Shown here: one piece after another, positions 1 to 6,131 of the stretch
How positions within the stretch are numbered: position 1 is the first letter of the stretch
Layout: each line of letters begins with the position of its first letter
From: Myxococcales bacterium
GTDB taxonomy: Bacteria; Myxococcota_A; UBA9160; SMWR01
Length of the DNA stretch: 8,879 nucleotides
Reading direction: 5' to 3'
Assembly: GCA_022572485.1 (NCBI GenBank)
Contig: JACZVU010000103.1
Span: forward strand, 1 to 8,879
Notes under the pieces: model-generated
Told to the model about the DNA's origin: nothing
Database searches by the model: none
The model's input: the letters and a program-made list of their open reading frames with translations, nothing else
Position numbers and translations under genes: made by a program

Positions 1-59
1 GCACCGGCCACGGCTCCGCCGATCACCGCGATACAGTGAGATGGATTGGCATTGGACAT
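1..59 (-). CDS. Probable FAD/NAD(P)-dependent oxidoreductase, N-terminus only (cut by window edge)
   Basis: Reading the minus strand from the ATG at 59-57 gives MSNANPSHCIAVIGGAVAG, after which the window ends. A short polar leader followed by a hydrophobic beta strand and a glycine-rich turn (IAVIGGAVAGA) is what the first beta-alpha unit of a Rossmann dinucleotide-binding fold looks like, and this GGAVAGA variant of GxGxxG is familiar from FAD-dependent pyridine nucleotide oxidoreductases. Only 19 complete codons are visible, so substrate and exact family cannot be given. No clear Shine-Dalgarno precedes the ATG. The gene is divergent from the tRNA, with about 150 bp between them. The call rests on a single motif; a chance open stretch is possible but less likely given the motif's exact placement right after the start. 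Confidence 0.45.
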   Translation of the reverse strand, partial: MSNANPSHCIAVIGGAVAG

Positions 60-193
60 GGCCGCAGTTTAGCGAGCACGCCGTAACCATGCGGTGCTGT
101 TTATCCGAACAGGGCGGGGCCGGATCCCGTTGCATCCATCCAGAGGTCAGCTCGTTCGCGCCCATCAGGTGTGGATCCACCCCGTCCGTCTGC

Positions 194-202
194 TGCTAGG
201 CT
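194..202 (+). promoter_or_regulatory. Possible extended -10 promoter of the tRNA gene
   Basis: TGC-TAGGCT at 194-202 fits an extended -10 element (TGn followed by a 4/6 match to TATAAT). It sits 8 nt before the first tRNA base, a normal distance for a tRNA transcript start with a very short 5' leader. The best -35 candidate upstream (TGGATC, 172-177) is poor and 19 nt away, so any promoter here would lean on the extended -10. The rest of the 60-210 spacer shows nothing else I can support. Confidence 0.35.
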
Positions 203-210
203 AAGCACGC

Positions 211-287
211 GGGCCCTTAGCTCAGTTGGTTAGAGCAACCGGCTCATAACCGGACGGTCCCAGGTTCGAGTCCTGGAGGGCCCACCA
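211..287 (+). tRNA. tRNA with CAT anticodon, probably tRNA-Ile2 (lysidine-modified); elongator tRNA-Met is the alternative
   Basis: A full cloverleaf can be folded: acceptor GGGCCCT/AGGGCCC (211-217 with 277-283, all seven paired), D stem GCTC/GAGC, anticodon loop CTCATAA (243-249, anticodon CAT at 245-247), variable loop of 5 nt, T stem CCAGG/CCTGG with a TTCGAGT loop, discriminator A284 and an encoded CCA (285-287). It is not an initiator: position 1 is paired and the anticodon stem lacks the three G-C pairs above the loop. Among elongators, C4-G69 and C5-G68 are present, which are the known determinants used by TilS to convert C34 to lysidine in tRNA-Ile2. This favours an isoleucine (AUA) decoder over Met. 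Anticodon-stem pair 27-43 is A-A (238 and 254), so this stem has only four pairs. Confidence 0.93.
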
Positions 288-300
288 AATCGAAACGCGA

Positions 301-365
301 GCCGTCGCGGCGGTTCGTAACTTTTGCGCCGCCTTCGAGTGCGCGACGGCCCACAGCGATTTTTT
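301..365 (+). terminator. Strong hairpin with delayed T-run after the tRNA, possible terminator
   Basis: GCCGTCGCG (301-309) is a perfect inverted repeat with CGCGACGGC (342-350). Inside it GCGG (310-313) can pair with CCGC (329-332), leaving an asymmetric internal loop. A run of six T (360-365) follows, but 9 nt after the stem rather than directly. The hairpin starts 13 nt after the tRNA CCA. It may end the tRNA transcript or mark a 3'-processing or stalling structure. The gap before the T-run makes it an imperfect intrinsic terminator. Confidence 0.45.
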
Positions 366-416
366 GACCAGAATGACGCCTCAAGCCAGCCTAGTTGCCT
401 GCCGTAGATGGGAGTC

Positions 417-421
417 GGAGG
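417..421 (+). promoter_or_regulatory. Shine-Dalgarno that fixes the start of the membrane/spermidine-synthase-like gene
   Basis: GGAGG at 417-421 lies 9 nt before the ATG at 431. The in-frame ATG further upstream at 395 has no comparable site, and its 12 extra residues (MPAVDGSRRLFR) do not resemble the start of a membrane protein. Starting at 431 puts the first hydrophobic segment at residue 3. Confidence 0.65.
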
Positions 422-430
422 CTGTTCCGA

Positions 431-3289
431 ATGACCCGCGGTCTCGTGCTCGCCCTCACGCTGCTGACCGGGTTTACCGGCCTCGTCTACGAAGTGGCGT
501 GGCAGAAGTATCTCGCGACGCTGCTCGGGAGTCACAGCGAAGCGACCGCTTCCGTGCTCGGGATCTTTCTCGGCGGTTTGTCTGTGGGTTACGCACTCTT
601 TGGCCGCGCAAGCCGCAGGCTCGCCGAGCGCAGCCGCAGCCGCGGTAGCGCGCTAAATCCGCTCGCCGTCTACGGCGCGGTCGAAGCATCCATCGGCGCC
701 TGGGCGCTGCTCTTTCCCATTTCGTTCGGTGCGGTTCAGGCGATCTCGCTCTGGATTCCGCTCACGACGCCGGGCGTTTCGTTTGCGCTGGATGTCGGTC
801 TATGTGTGCTGCTGATCGGCCCGCCTTCTGTCCTGATGGGTGCGACCATTCCACTGCTCACCCAGGCGCTTTCTCGCAGCGTCGACGACTCGACGCGCGT
901 TCATGCGCTGATCTACGCTTCAAATACCGCTGGCGCATTTTGGGGCGCGCTTGCTGCGGGCTTCTTTCTCGTTCCCACACTCGGGCTCGCCGGTTGTATG
1001 ATTGCGATGGGGATCGTCAACGTCGGTGCCGGAGGCATCTTCCTCGCGTTGAGCCGCCGCCGCAGCTGCACAGTGTCATTGCCCGCGGTCGAAGTGCTTG
1101 CGTCGAATTCGACCCTGACGGCGCGCACCCGCATCGCGCTCGCGGGAACCGCACTGCTCGCCGGATTCGCGCTGATGGCGCTCCAGATGACCCTCAACCG
1201 CGTCGGCGCGCTTTCGCTCGGCGCGAGTCACTTCACTTTCTCGATCATCGTCGCGACGTTCGTACTCTGCATCTCGATTGGAAGCTTCGCGGTTTCCGCG
1301 TTTTCTCGGATCCACTGGTCAGCGATCGTTGTTTCGCAATGGGCATTGGTCCTGATCCTGATCGTCGCCTATCCCAGTTTGGGCGATGCGCCCTATTTCG
1401 CGCACTTGATTCGTTCTCTCTTCGCAAACCATGACGGCAGCTTCTATCCCTATCAGATCTCGATTTTCATCGCCTTGTTTGGAGTCTGCTTCATTCCGCT
1501 CGCGCTCTCCGGTGCGATGCTCCCGTTGCTCTTCCACCATCTCCGCAACGAAGTCGGCGATCTCGGCAGCGTCGCGGGCCGCCTCTACAGCTGGAATACC
1601 GTCGGGTCTCTGCTCGGCGCGCTGCTCGGCGGCTACGCGCTGCTCTACTGGCTCGATCTGCATCAGATCTATCGGCTTGCTGTGATCGCGTTGGGGGCAG
1701 GTGCTGCCATTCTCACGGTGGTCATCCGGCCGCGCCTTGCTGTTGCCAGTGTTTTGTTGTTCGCGTTCGTCATTGTGACGGTATCGACACAGCCCGCCTG
1801 GAACGCGCGCAATCTCGTCTCGGGCTCCTTTCGGATGCGTGAAGCCTTGCTCACGACCCCACTCGGAGCAGAAGTGTTCTTCGCCGATCTCGCACAGCAG
1901 TACGGTGAGGAGGATTTCCTGTTGTTCTACGACGACGACCCGATGATGTCCGTGGCGGTTGTTCGTGGTCAATTTGAGAGTCGGTCGATTCTGGTCAACG
2001 GCAAGTCGGATGGAAACATCCCCAACGACAACCAGACGACGGGCCTGCTCGCACTGCTGCCCGCACTCTTCAGCGCACGGGCCGAACGCGCGTTCGTGAT
2101 CGGCTATGGAACCGGCATGTCGGTCGGAGAACTCGTCTCGCTCGACTCGATTCGCGAAGTGGTCGTCGCCGAGATCTCAACGGGCGTGATGAAAGCGGCG
2201 CCACTTTTCGAGACGATGAATCACCGGGCGCTATCGAGCCCGAAGACGAAGGTCATTCGCAGCGACGCCTATCGCGCGCTTCTCCGCGACAAAGGCGACT
2301 ACGACATCATCATCTCGGAGCCGAGCAACCCCTGGGTGACGGGAGTGGAGAATGTCTTTGCGCTGGAGTTCCTCGAGGCCGCCAAGCGCCGCCTGCGGCC
2401 GGGTGGCGTCTACGCCCAGTGGTTTCACAACTACGAGACGAACCGAGAATCCATCGAGCTCGTGTTGAACAACTATCGGAAGGTGTTCGAGCGCGTCTCG
2501 ATCTGGAACGGAAAACCGAACGACATGATCTTGTTGGGTTTCGACGAACGCGCGCCGACACCCGATATCGACAAGCTCGTCCGATCCCTCTCTCGGCCGG
2601 ATTTTCAACGCCAACTCGACGCCATCGAGATCGATGGTATTCCCGCGTTGCTGGCCCACGAGGTGATTCCGCTCGGTGTGGTTCACGAGGCGGATCTGCC
2701 GGCGAGGTTTCACACGCTGCGCCATCCCCGCTTGTCTCATGCTGCCGCGCGGGGATTCTTTACGGGTGACACTGCCGAGCTTCCTCCGATGCTGAATTCC
2801 GCCTCGGTCCGCCTCGGAGCGGAGCATTCGTTGCTTCGAAGCTATGCGGCGCATTTCGACGGCCGACTTCCGGATCCGCTGCGGGCGACGTTTGCTCGCG
2901 AAGTCTGCCGTCTTGACGGAAAGCGTTGCGCGACTGTGCTCGCCAAGTGGCGCTACGACGACGCCGAGTCCGCCGCCCTTCAGGCCACCATCGCCTGGGC
3001 TCGGCAGAATGAATCACTCCAGGAGGAGCTCGAAGACGGCAGGCTCCAGTTCCTGAGCAGTTTTTTCGCCGCCGAGAATTTTACAGACACCCCCAACAAC
3101 TACGCGTCATCGCGCTCTCTCAGCAAAACATTCACGGACTACTACGAGTACTCGACACCCTTCGACATCGATGTCCTGTCCGGCATCTGGTGGCGGTGTG
3201 CGGGTGATGACCGCTGTGAATCGGTCGGCTCTCGCTACCGCGAAATGGGCGCTTCCCGCTCGGCGTCCACGGGGAGCATCAGTCCTTGA
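431..3289 (+). CDS. Fused polytopic membrane protein / spermidine-synthase-like SAM-binding protein
   Basis: The 952-residue product has two parts. Residues about 3-455 contain roughly 12-13 hydrophobic segments separated by short charged loops, resembling the MFS-like half of 'fused MFS/spermidine synthase' proteins; it starts MTRGLVLALTLLTGFTGLVYE, typical of that family. Residues about 510-690 form a Rossmann methyltransferase-like domain: VNGKSDG (522-528) in the entry beta-hairpin, the glycine loop VIGYGTG (556-562), an acidic VVAEIS strand, SEPSNPW (629-635) and a following RLRPGGVYAQWF. SAM or decarboxylated-SAM binding is therefore likely, facing the cytoplasm from a membrane anchor. 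Canonical aminopropyltransferases carry GGGDG and a catalytic Asp after strand 4; here these read GYGTG and SEP, so classical spermidine synthesis is doubtful. The last 250 residues or so are not recognised. No polyamine genes flank it. ATG 395 would add 12 residues. The family call is firm; substrate unknown. Confidence 0.9.
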   Translation: MTRGLVLALTLLTGFTGLVYEVAWQKYLATLLGSHSEATASVLGIFLGGLSVGYALFGRASRRLAERSRSRGSALNPLAVYGAVEASIGAWALLFPISFGAVQAISLWIPLTTPGVSFALDVGLCVLLIGPPSVLMGATIPLLTQALSRSVDDSTRVHALIYASNTAGAFWGALAAGFFLVPTLGLAGCMIAMGIVNVGAGGIFLALSRRRSCTVSLPAVEVLASNSTLTARTRIALAGTALLAGFALMALQMTLNRVGALSLGASHFTFSIIVATFVLCISIGSFAVSAFSRIHWSAIVVSQWALVLILIVAYPSLGDAPYFAHLIRSLFANHDGSFYPYQISIFIALFGVCFIPLALSGAMLPLLFHHLRNEVGDLGSVAGRLYSWNTVGSLLGALLGGYALLYWLDLHQIYRLAVIALGAGAAILTVVIRPRLAVASVLLFAFVIVTVSTQPAWNARNLVSGSFRMREALLTTPLGAEVFFADLAQQYGEEDFLLFYDDDPMMSVAVVRGQFESRSILVNGKSDGNIPNDNQTTGLLALLPALFSARAERAFVIGYGTGMSVGELVSLDSIREVVVAEISTGVMKAAPLFETMNHRALSSPKTKVIRSDAYRALLRDKGDYDIIISEPSNPWVTGVENVFALEFLEAAKRRLRPGGVYAQWFHNYETNRESIELVLNNYRKVFERVSIWNGKPNDMILLGFDERAPTPDIDKLVRSLSRPDFQRQLDAIEIDGIPALLAHEVIPLGVVHEADLPARFHTLRHPRLSHAAARGFFTGDTAELPPMLNSASVRLGAEHSLLRSYAAHFDGRLPDPLRATFAREVCRLDGKRCATVLAKWRYDDAESAALQATIAWARQNESLQEELEDGRLQFLSSFFAAENFTDTPNNYASSRSLSKTFTDYYEYSTPFDIDVLSGIWWRCAGDDRCESVGSRYREMGASRSASTGSISP

Positions 3290-3291
3290 AG

Positions 3292-3343
3292 CTCGGTCAC
3301 CGCTGAGTGGCCACGCACCTCGCGAAGCCCGCTCAGCACCGAG
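3292..3343 (+). terminator. Imperfect hairpin just after the stop, possible terminator without T-run
   Basis: CTCGGT (3292-3297) pairs with ACCGAG (3338-3343), and GCTGAG (3302-3307) with CTCAGC (3332-3337), giving 12 pairs interrupted by a CACC bulge in the 5' arm and a 24-nt loop. It begins 3 nt after the TGA of the preceding gene, the usual place for a 3'-end structure, but no U-tract follows. It may act with Rho or as an mRNA 3' stabiliser. Confidence 0.35.
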
Positions 3344-3356
3344 GCCAGATGCCCTC

Positions 3357-3398
3357 CGGAACCACAAGCCACCGTCATCGTTGGCGAATCTGGTTCCG
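3357..3398 (+). repeat. Two-tier inverted repeat directly upstream of the fhs -35 box
   Basis: CGGAACC (3357-3363) is a perfect inverted repeat of GGTTCCG (3392-3398). Nested inside, GCCA (3368-3371) matches TGGC (3382-3385). The dyad ends 5 bp before the TTGACA of the fhs promoter, so it could be a regulator-binding site or a second transcript-end hairpin for the upstream gene. No T-run follows, and there is no recognisable consensus for a known regulator. Confidence 0.35.
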
Positions 3399-3403
3399 AT
3401 CGC

Positions 3404-3431
3404 TTGACACGCAAGCGGCGCTTCGTACACT
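3404..3431 (+). promoter_or_regulatory. Sigma-70-type promoter of fhs
   Basis: TTGACA (3404-3409, perfect -35 consensus), a 16-nt spacer, then TACACT (3426-3431, 4/6 match to TATAAT). The expected start site near 3438 gives a leader of about 80 nt before the fhs ATG. This is the best promoter match I can find by eye in the window, and it supports fhs being transcribed independently of the membrane protein gene upstream. Confidence 0.6.
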
Positions 3432-3519
3432 CCGGGGTCTCTTTCACACAGCTTTGCCACCTCCATTTGGTCCGGCGGTGTCCCTCGTGCGGTACCGAGC
3501 CGCTCTCCAGGAGAATTTC

Positions 3520-5211
3520 ATGGCCCACGTCGCGTTTCCTTCGGATATCGAGATTGCCCAGAGCGCCAAACTCAAGCCGATCGGCGAGATCGCGAATCAA
3601 GCGGGGTTCGAGGATGGCGATTTCGACTGCTATGGCCGCTATATCGCCAAGCTCAGCCGCGAGAAGTGCCAGGCGCTTTCGAGCGCGAAAAGCGGTGACG
3701 GCAAGCTGATTCTCGTCACTGCCATGAGCCCCACCCCGGCCGGTGAAGGCAAGACGACGACATCCGTTGGGCTCGCTGACTCGCTCTCGGCGATCGGCGA
3801 AAAGACGATGCTCTGTCTTCGCGAGCCTTCGCTCGGGCCCTGTTTTGGCATGAAGGGTGGTGCCGCCGGCGGTGGCTACGCCCAGGTTCTTCCGATGGAG
3901 GAGATCAATCTCCACTTTACCGGTGACTTTCACGCGATCGGCCTGGCCAACAACCTGCTCTCGGCTGTGATCGACAATCACATCCACCACGGCAACGTCC
4001 TCGGGATCGATCCCCGCCGGATTAGTTGGTCACGCGTCGTCGACATGAACGATCGGGCGCTTCGCAACATCGTCATCGGAATGGGTGGTGTGGGTGATTC
4101 TGTGCCGAGACAGGATCACTTCCAGATCGCGGCCGCGTCCGAAGTCATGGCCTGTTTTTGCCTGTGTACCGATCTGATGGACCTCAAGCGGCGTCTCGGA
4201 AACATCGTCATCGGGTATACCTACGACCGAAGAGAGGTATGCGCCCGGGAATTGAAAGTTCACGGCGCGATGACCGCCTTGTTGAAGGATGCGATCCGGC
4301 CGAATCTGGTCCAGACGATCGAGCATACGCCGGCGTTCGTGCACGGAGGCCCGTTCGCGAACATCGCCCATGGCGCGAACTCGATCATCGCGACACGTGC
4401 AGCGCTCCAGATGGCGGATTACGTCGTGACGGAGGCGGGGTTCGGGTCGGATCTGGGCGCCGAGAAGTTCATCAATATCGTCTGCCGCAAGGCGGGTTTC
4501 AAGCCCGATGTAGTCGTCATCGTTGCGACAATCCGATCGCTCAAGATGAATGGTGGTGTCGACAAGGCGAACCTGGGTGTGGAGAACCTCGAGGCTCTTT
4601 CGATCGGTCTGGCAAACTTGAAGCGACATATCGACAACATTCGCTCCTTCGGTCTTCCCGTCGTGGTTGCGCTGAATCGTTTCTCACAGGATACGCAAGC
4701 AGAAATCGCGAGTACGATGGAAAAGTGTGCCCACCTCGGGGTCGACGTCATCGAGAGCACCGTCTGGGAGCACGGATCCAAGGGTGGCCGGAAGCTCGCC
4801 GAAAAGGTCATCGATATCATCGATCGGATTCCTTCGGACTTTCGCTATCTCTACGAAGACTCGCTTCTGCTGTGGAAGAAGATTCAGGTCATCGCGAAGA
4901 AGATCTACCACGCCCGTGAACTCGAGGCAGACAAACGCGTGCGCAACAAGATTCGCGCCCTCGAGGAAGCCGGCTATGGTCCTCTTCCGATCTGCATGGC
5001 AAAGACCCAGTACTCGTTTTCGTCCGACCCGATGCTGCTGGGTGCTCCCGAACACTTTGACCTGACGGTGCGTGATGTTCAGCTCGCAGCCGGCGCCGAA
5101 TTCGTGATCGCCTACTGCGGAGACATCATGACGATGCCAGGACTGCCCAAGGTCCCGACGGCGGAAGTCATCGATGTCGATGATGAAGGTAGGATCACCG
5201 GCCTGTTCTGA
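3520..5211 (+). CDS. fhs: Formate-tetrahydrofolate ligase (formyltetrahydrofolate synthetase)
   Basis: This cytoplasmic enzyme makes 10-formyl-THF from formate, THF and ATP, the entry of formate into the folate one-carbon pool and the second step of the methyl branch in Wood-Ljungdahl-type pathways. The product is 563 residues against a usual 555-560, and it is collinear with the family to its last residues ([10 protein letters not shown]). Diagnostic motifs are the P-loop [11 protein letters not shown] (71-81), REPSLGP followed by [12 protein letters not shown] (109-120), [47 protein letters not shown] and MAKTQYSFS. The start is set by AGGAG (3509-3513) 6 nt before the ATG; the reading frame is open further upstream, but that would add residues unlike the family. 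Residues 195-203 read VPRQDHFQI where relatives I recall usually have PRE-GFDI. No folD, formate dehydrogenase or other C1 gene is in the window, so the context does not say whether the role is biosynthetic or catabolic. Confidence 0.97.
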   Translation: MAHVAFPSDIEIAQSAKLKPIGEIANQAGFEDGDFDCYGRYIAKLSREKCQALSSAKSGDGKLILVTAMSPTPAGEGKTTTSVGLADSLSAIGEKTMLCLREPSLGPCFGMKGGAAGGGYAQVLPMEEINLHFTGDFHAIGLANNLLSAVIDNHIHHGNVLGIDPRRISWSRVVDMNDRALRNIVIGMGGVGDSVPRQDHFQIAAASEVMACFCLCTDLMDLKRRLGNIVIGYTYDRREVCARELKVHGAMTALLKDAIRPNLVQTIEHTPAFVHGGPFANIAHGANSIIATRAALQMADYVVTEAGFGSDLGAEKFINIVCRKAGFKPDVVVIVATIRSLKMNGGVDKANLGVENLEALSIGLANLKRHIDNIRSFGLPVVVALNRFSQDTQAEIASTMEKCAHLGVDVIESTVWEHGSKGGRKLAEKVIDIIDRIPSDFRYLYEDSLLLWKKIQVIAKKIYHARELEADKRVRNKIRALEEAGYGPLPICMAKTQYSFSSDPMLLGAPEHFDLTVRDVQLAAGAEFVIAYCGDIMTMPGLPKVPTAEVIDVDDEGRITGLF

Positions 5212-5289
5212 AGCGCGGACGGCAGATCGCTGGAGAGCAGCGCGTTTTCGGTGTTGCGGAGCAGCGCTCGAAGGGGCGCCAGGGCGAGC

Positions 5290-5317
5290 TGCCAGATCGG
5301 GTGGCGCGATCCTGGCA
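5290..5317 (+). terminator. Compact hairpin downstream of fhs, possible transcript end
   Basis: TGCCAGATCG (5290-5299) pairs with CGATCCTGGCA (5307-5317), ten pairs with a single bulged C and a 7-nt loop. It lies 78 nt after the fhs stop. No T-run follows, so an intrinsic terminator is not proven. It could be a Rho-dependent 3' end stabiliser or part of a small RNA. Confidence 0.35.
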
Positions 5318-5413
5318 CGGACCCGAAGTCAACCGGCGGGCGCCCGGATCCACCCTCGAATGGCCTCGGCGCGGCACCTTTCCTCCGCTCCAGTGCCTGC
5401 CTGGTTCTGTAAC

Positions 5414-5443
5414 TTGTTGTTTTAACTCAATAAAACGTACACT
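5414..5443 (+). promoter_or_regulatory. Promoter of the CBS-GNAT-E2-like-dnaJ cluster with an internal AT-rich dyad
   Basis: TTGTTG (5414-5419), an 18-nt spacer and TACACT (5438-5443) make a plausible sigma-70 promoter; the -10 and the two bases before it (CGTACACT) are identical to the fhs promoter. Between the boxes GTTTTA (5419-5424) and TAAAAC (5431-5436) form a perfect inverted repeat with a 6-bp centre, placed where a bound repressor would block RNA polymerase. The predicted leader is about 75 nt. Confidence 0.45.
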
Positions 5444-5525
5444 CAGCCGCTCCGAGATTCGCTCTGTTCAGCGCCCGCCCGCGGGTTTAAAATAGAGGGT
5501 CATACCGAGAAGTGGAGGGAGCGAA

Positions 5526-6083
5526 ATGGCCTTCGAGGATCGAGACGATCTGATCGACGAAAACTATTTTGAAGCGCCGCGGACGAATGAGCGCGCGTTC
5601 GATGCAGCACTCTTGCGGGAACCCGTCGCGGTGCTTCCGGTGCGCCGAGCGCTGACCGTATCGGCTCACACGACGGTCACCGAGGCCATGCGCTTGATGA
5701 AGAGCGAGCACCGCAGTTGCGTGATCATCACCGACGACGGCAGCCGAAACAGCAAGATCACGGGTATTTTCACCGAACGCGACGTGCTCTTCCGGGTGGT
5801 TGACCGCGGAAGAAATCCCGCAGCCCTGCCGATGGGTGAAGTGATGACGCCGGATCCGGAGACCCTTTCGGTGCGTTCGCTGGTCGCTTCGGCGCTCAAC
5901 ATGATGTCGGTCGGGGGCTTCCGCCATATTCCTGTGGTCGACGACGAGAACCGGCCTGTTTTCGTGGTCCGGGTTCGAGATGTGGTTGAATTCATCGTCG
6001 AGGCGTTTCCGCGTGAAATCCTGAACCTACCGGCCGGCCACAACAAAATGGTGCAACGCCCGCGGGCCCGCGAGGGTGCTTGA
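5526..6083 (+). CDS. Tandem CBS-domain protein (Bateman module)
   Basis: A 185-residue soluble protein made almost wholly of two CBS domains, about residues 34-92 and 104-158. Recognisable pieces are the TVTEAMRLMKSEHRSCVIITDD helix-strand stretch broken before ITGIFTERDVLFRVV in the first repeat, and VMTPDPETLS, GFRHIPVVDD and VRVRDVVEFI in the second. CBS pairs bind adenine nucleotides (AMP, ATP, SAM) and act as energy or ligand sensors; the ligand here cannot be read from sequence. The C-terminal FPREILNLP is a tail I recognise from other free-standing CBS-pair proteins. The start is well set: GGAGG (5514-5518) 7 nt before the ATG. The gene ends in TGA followed by C, and the same frame stays open into the GNAT gene. 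As first gene of the cluster it may sense nucleotide state for a partner, but no target is proven. Confidence 0.9.
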   Translation: MAFEDRDDLIDENYFEAPRTNERAFDAALLREPVAVLPVRRALTVSAHTTVTEAMRLMKSEHRSCVIITDDGSRNSKITGIFTERDVLFRVVDRGRNPAALPMGEVMTPDPETLSVRSLVASALNMMSVGGFRHIPVVDDENRPVFVVRVRDVVEFIVEAFPREILNLPAGHNKMVQRPRAREGA

Positions 6084-6131
6084 CCGCGAATCCGCGCTCG
6101 AATCCGTGACGCTGCGCTAATCGGCTCTGCG

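Larger units (their letters stand above)
5212..5525 (+). other. 314-bp non-coding spacer between fhs and the CBS gene
   Basis: No open frame here has a credible start or protein-like composition. The left part is G+C-rich and holds a 9-bp direct repeat GAGCAGCGC (5235-5243 and 5259-5267, 24-nt period) and the hairpin at 5290-5317. The right part is unusually A+T-rich (5409-5441) and carries the likely promoter. Close to the CBS gene, CCCG (5474-5477) can pair with CGGG (5482-5485), followed by TTTAAAAT. TAAAAT at 5488-5493 could serve as a second -10 (5/6), but it lacks a good -35. Confidence 0.6.

Noticed and set aside
171..180. Palindrome GTGGATCCAC upstream of the tRNA
   Set aside because: Short, isolated and without a partner copy or clear relation to the promoter; likely chance.
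364..396. TTGACC at 364-369 as a -35 for the membrane/spermidine-synthase-like gene
   Set aside because: No acceptable -10 occurs 16-18 nt downstream (CAGCCT at 387-392 matches only 2 of 6).
211..430. tRNA 3' end as an integration (att) site of a genomic island
   Set aside because: No integrase gene and no second copy of the tRNA 3' end in the window; the downstream genes look like normal chromosome.
230..535. Minus-strand open frame of 101 codons ending in PSRTRTWDRPVMSRLL
   Set aside because: Its C-terminus is the antisense translation of the tRNA; this peptide is a well-known false protein.
1319..1972. Minus-strand open frame of 217 codons opposite the membrane domain
   Set aside because: Its charged, Glu/Arg/Gln-rich composition is what the reverse strand of hydrophobic codons gives; no motif seen.
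3235..3990. Minus-strand open frame of 251 codons across the fhs promoter and 5' end
   Set aside because: Antisense to conserved fhs motifs, no ribosome site and no recognised domain; a shadow frame.
4158..4919. Plus-strand open frame of 253 codons inside fhs
   Set aside because: Out of frame with the verified fhs reading frame, with low-complexity basic composition.
6061..6072. Perfect 12-bp palindrome CGCGGGCCCGCG
   Set aside because: It lies in the coding tail of the CBS protein (Arg/Ala codons) and such palindromes arise by chance in G+C-rich DNA; no loop for an RNA hairpin.
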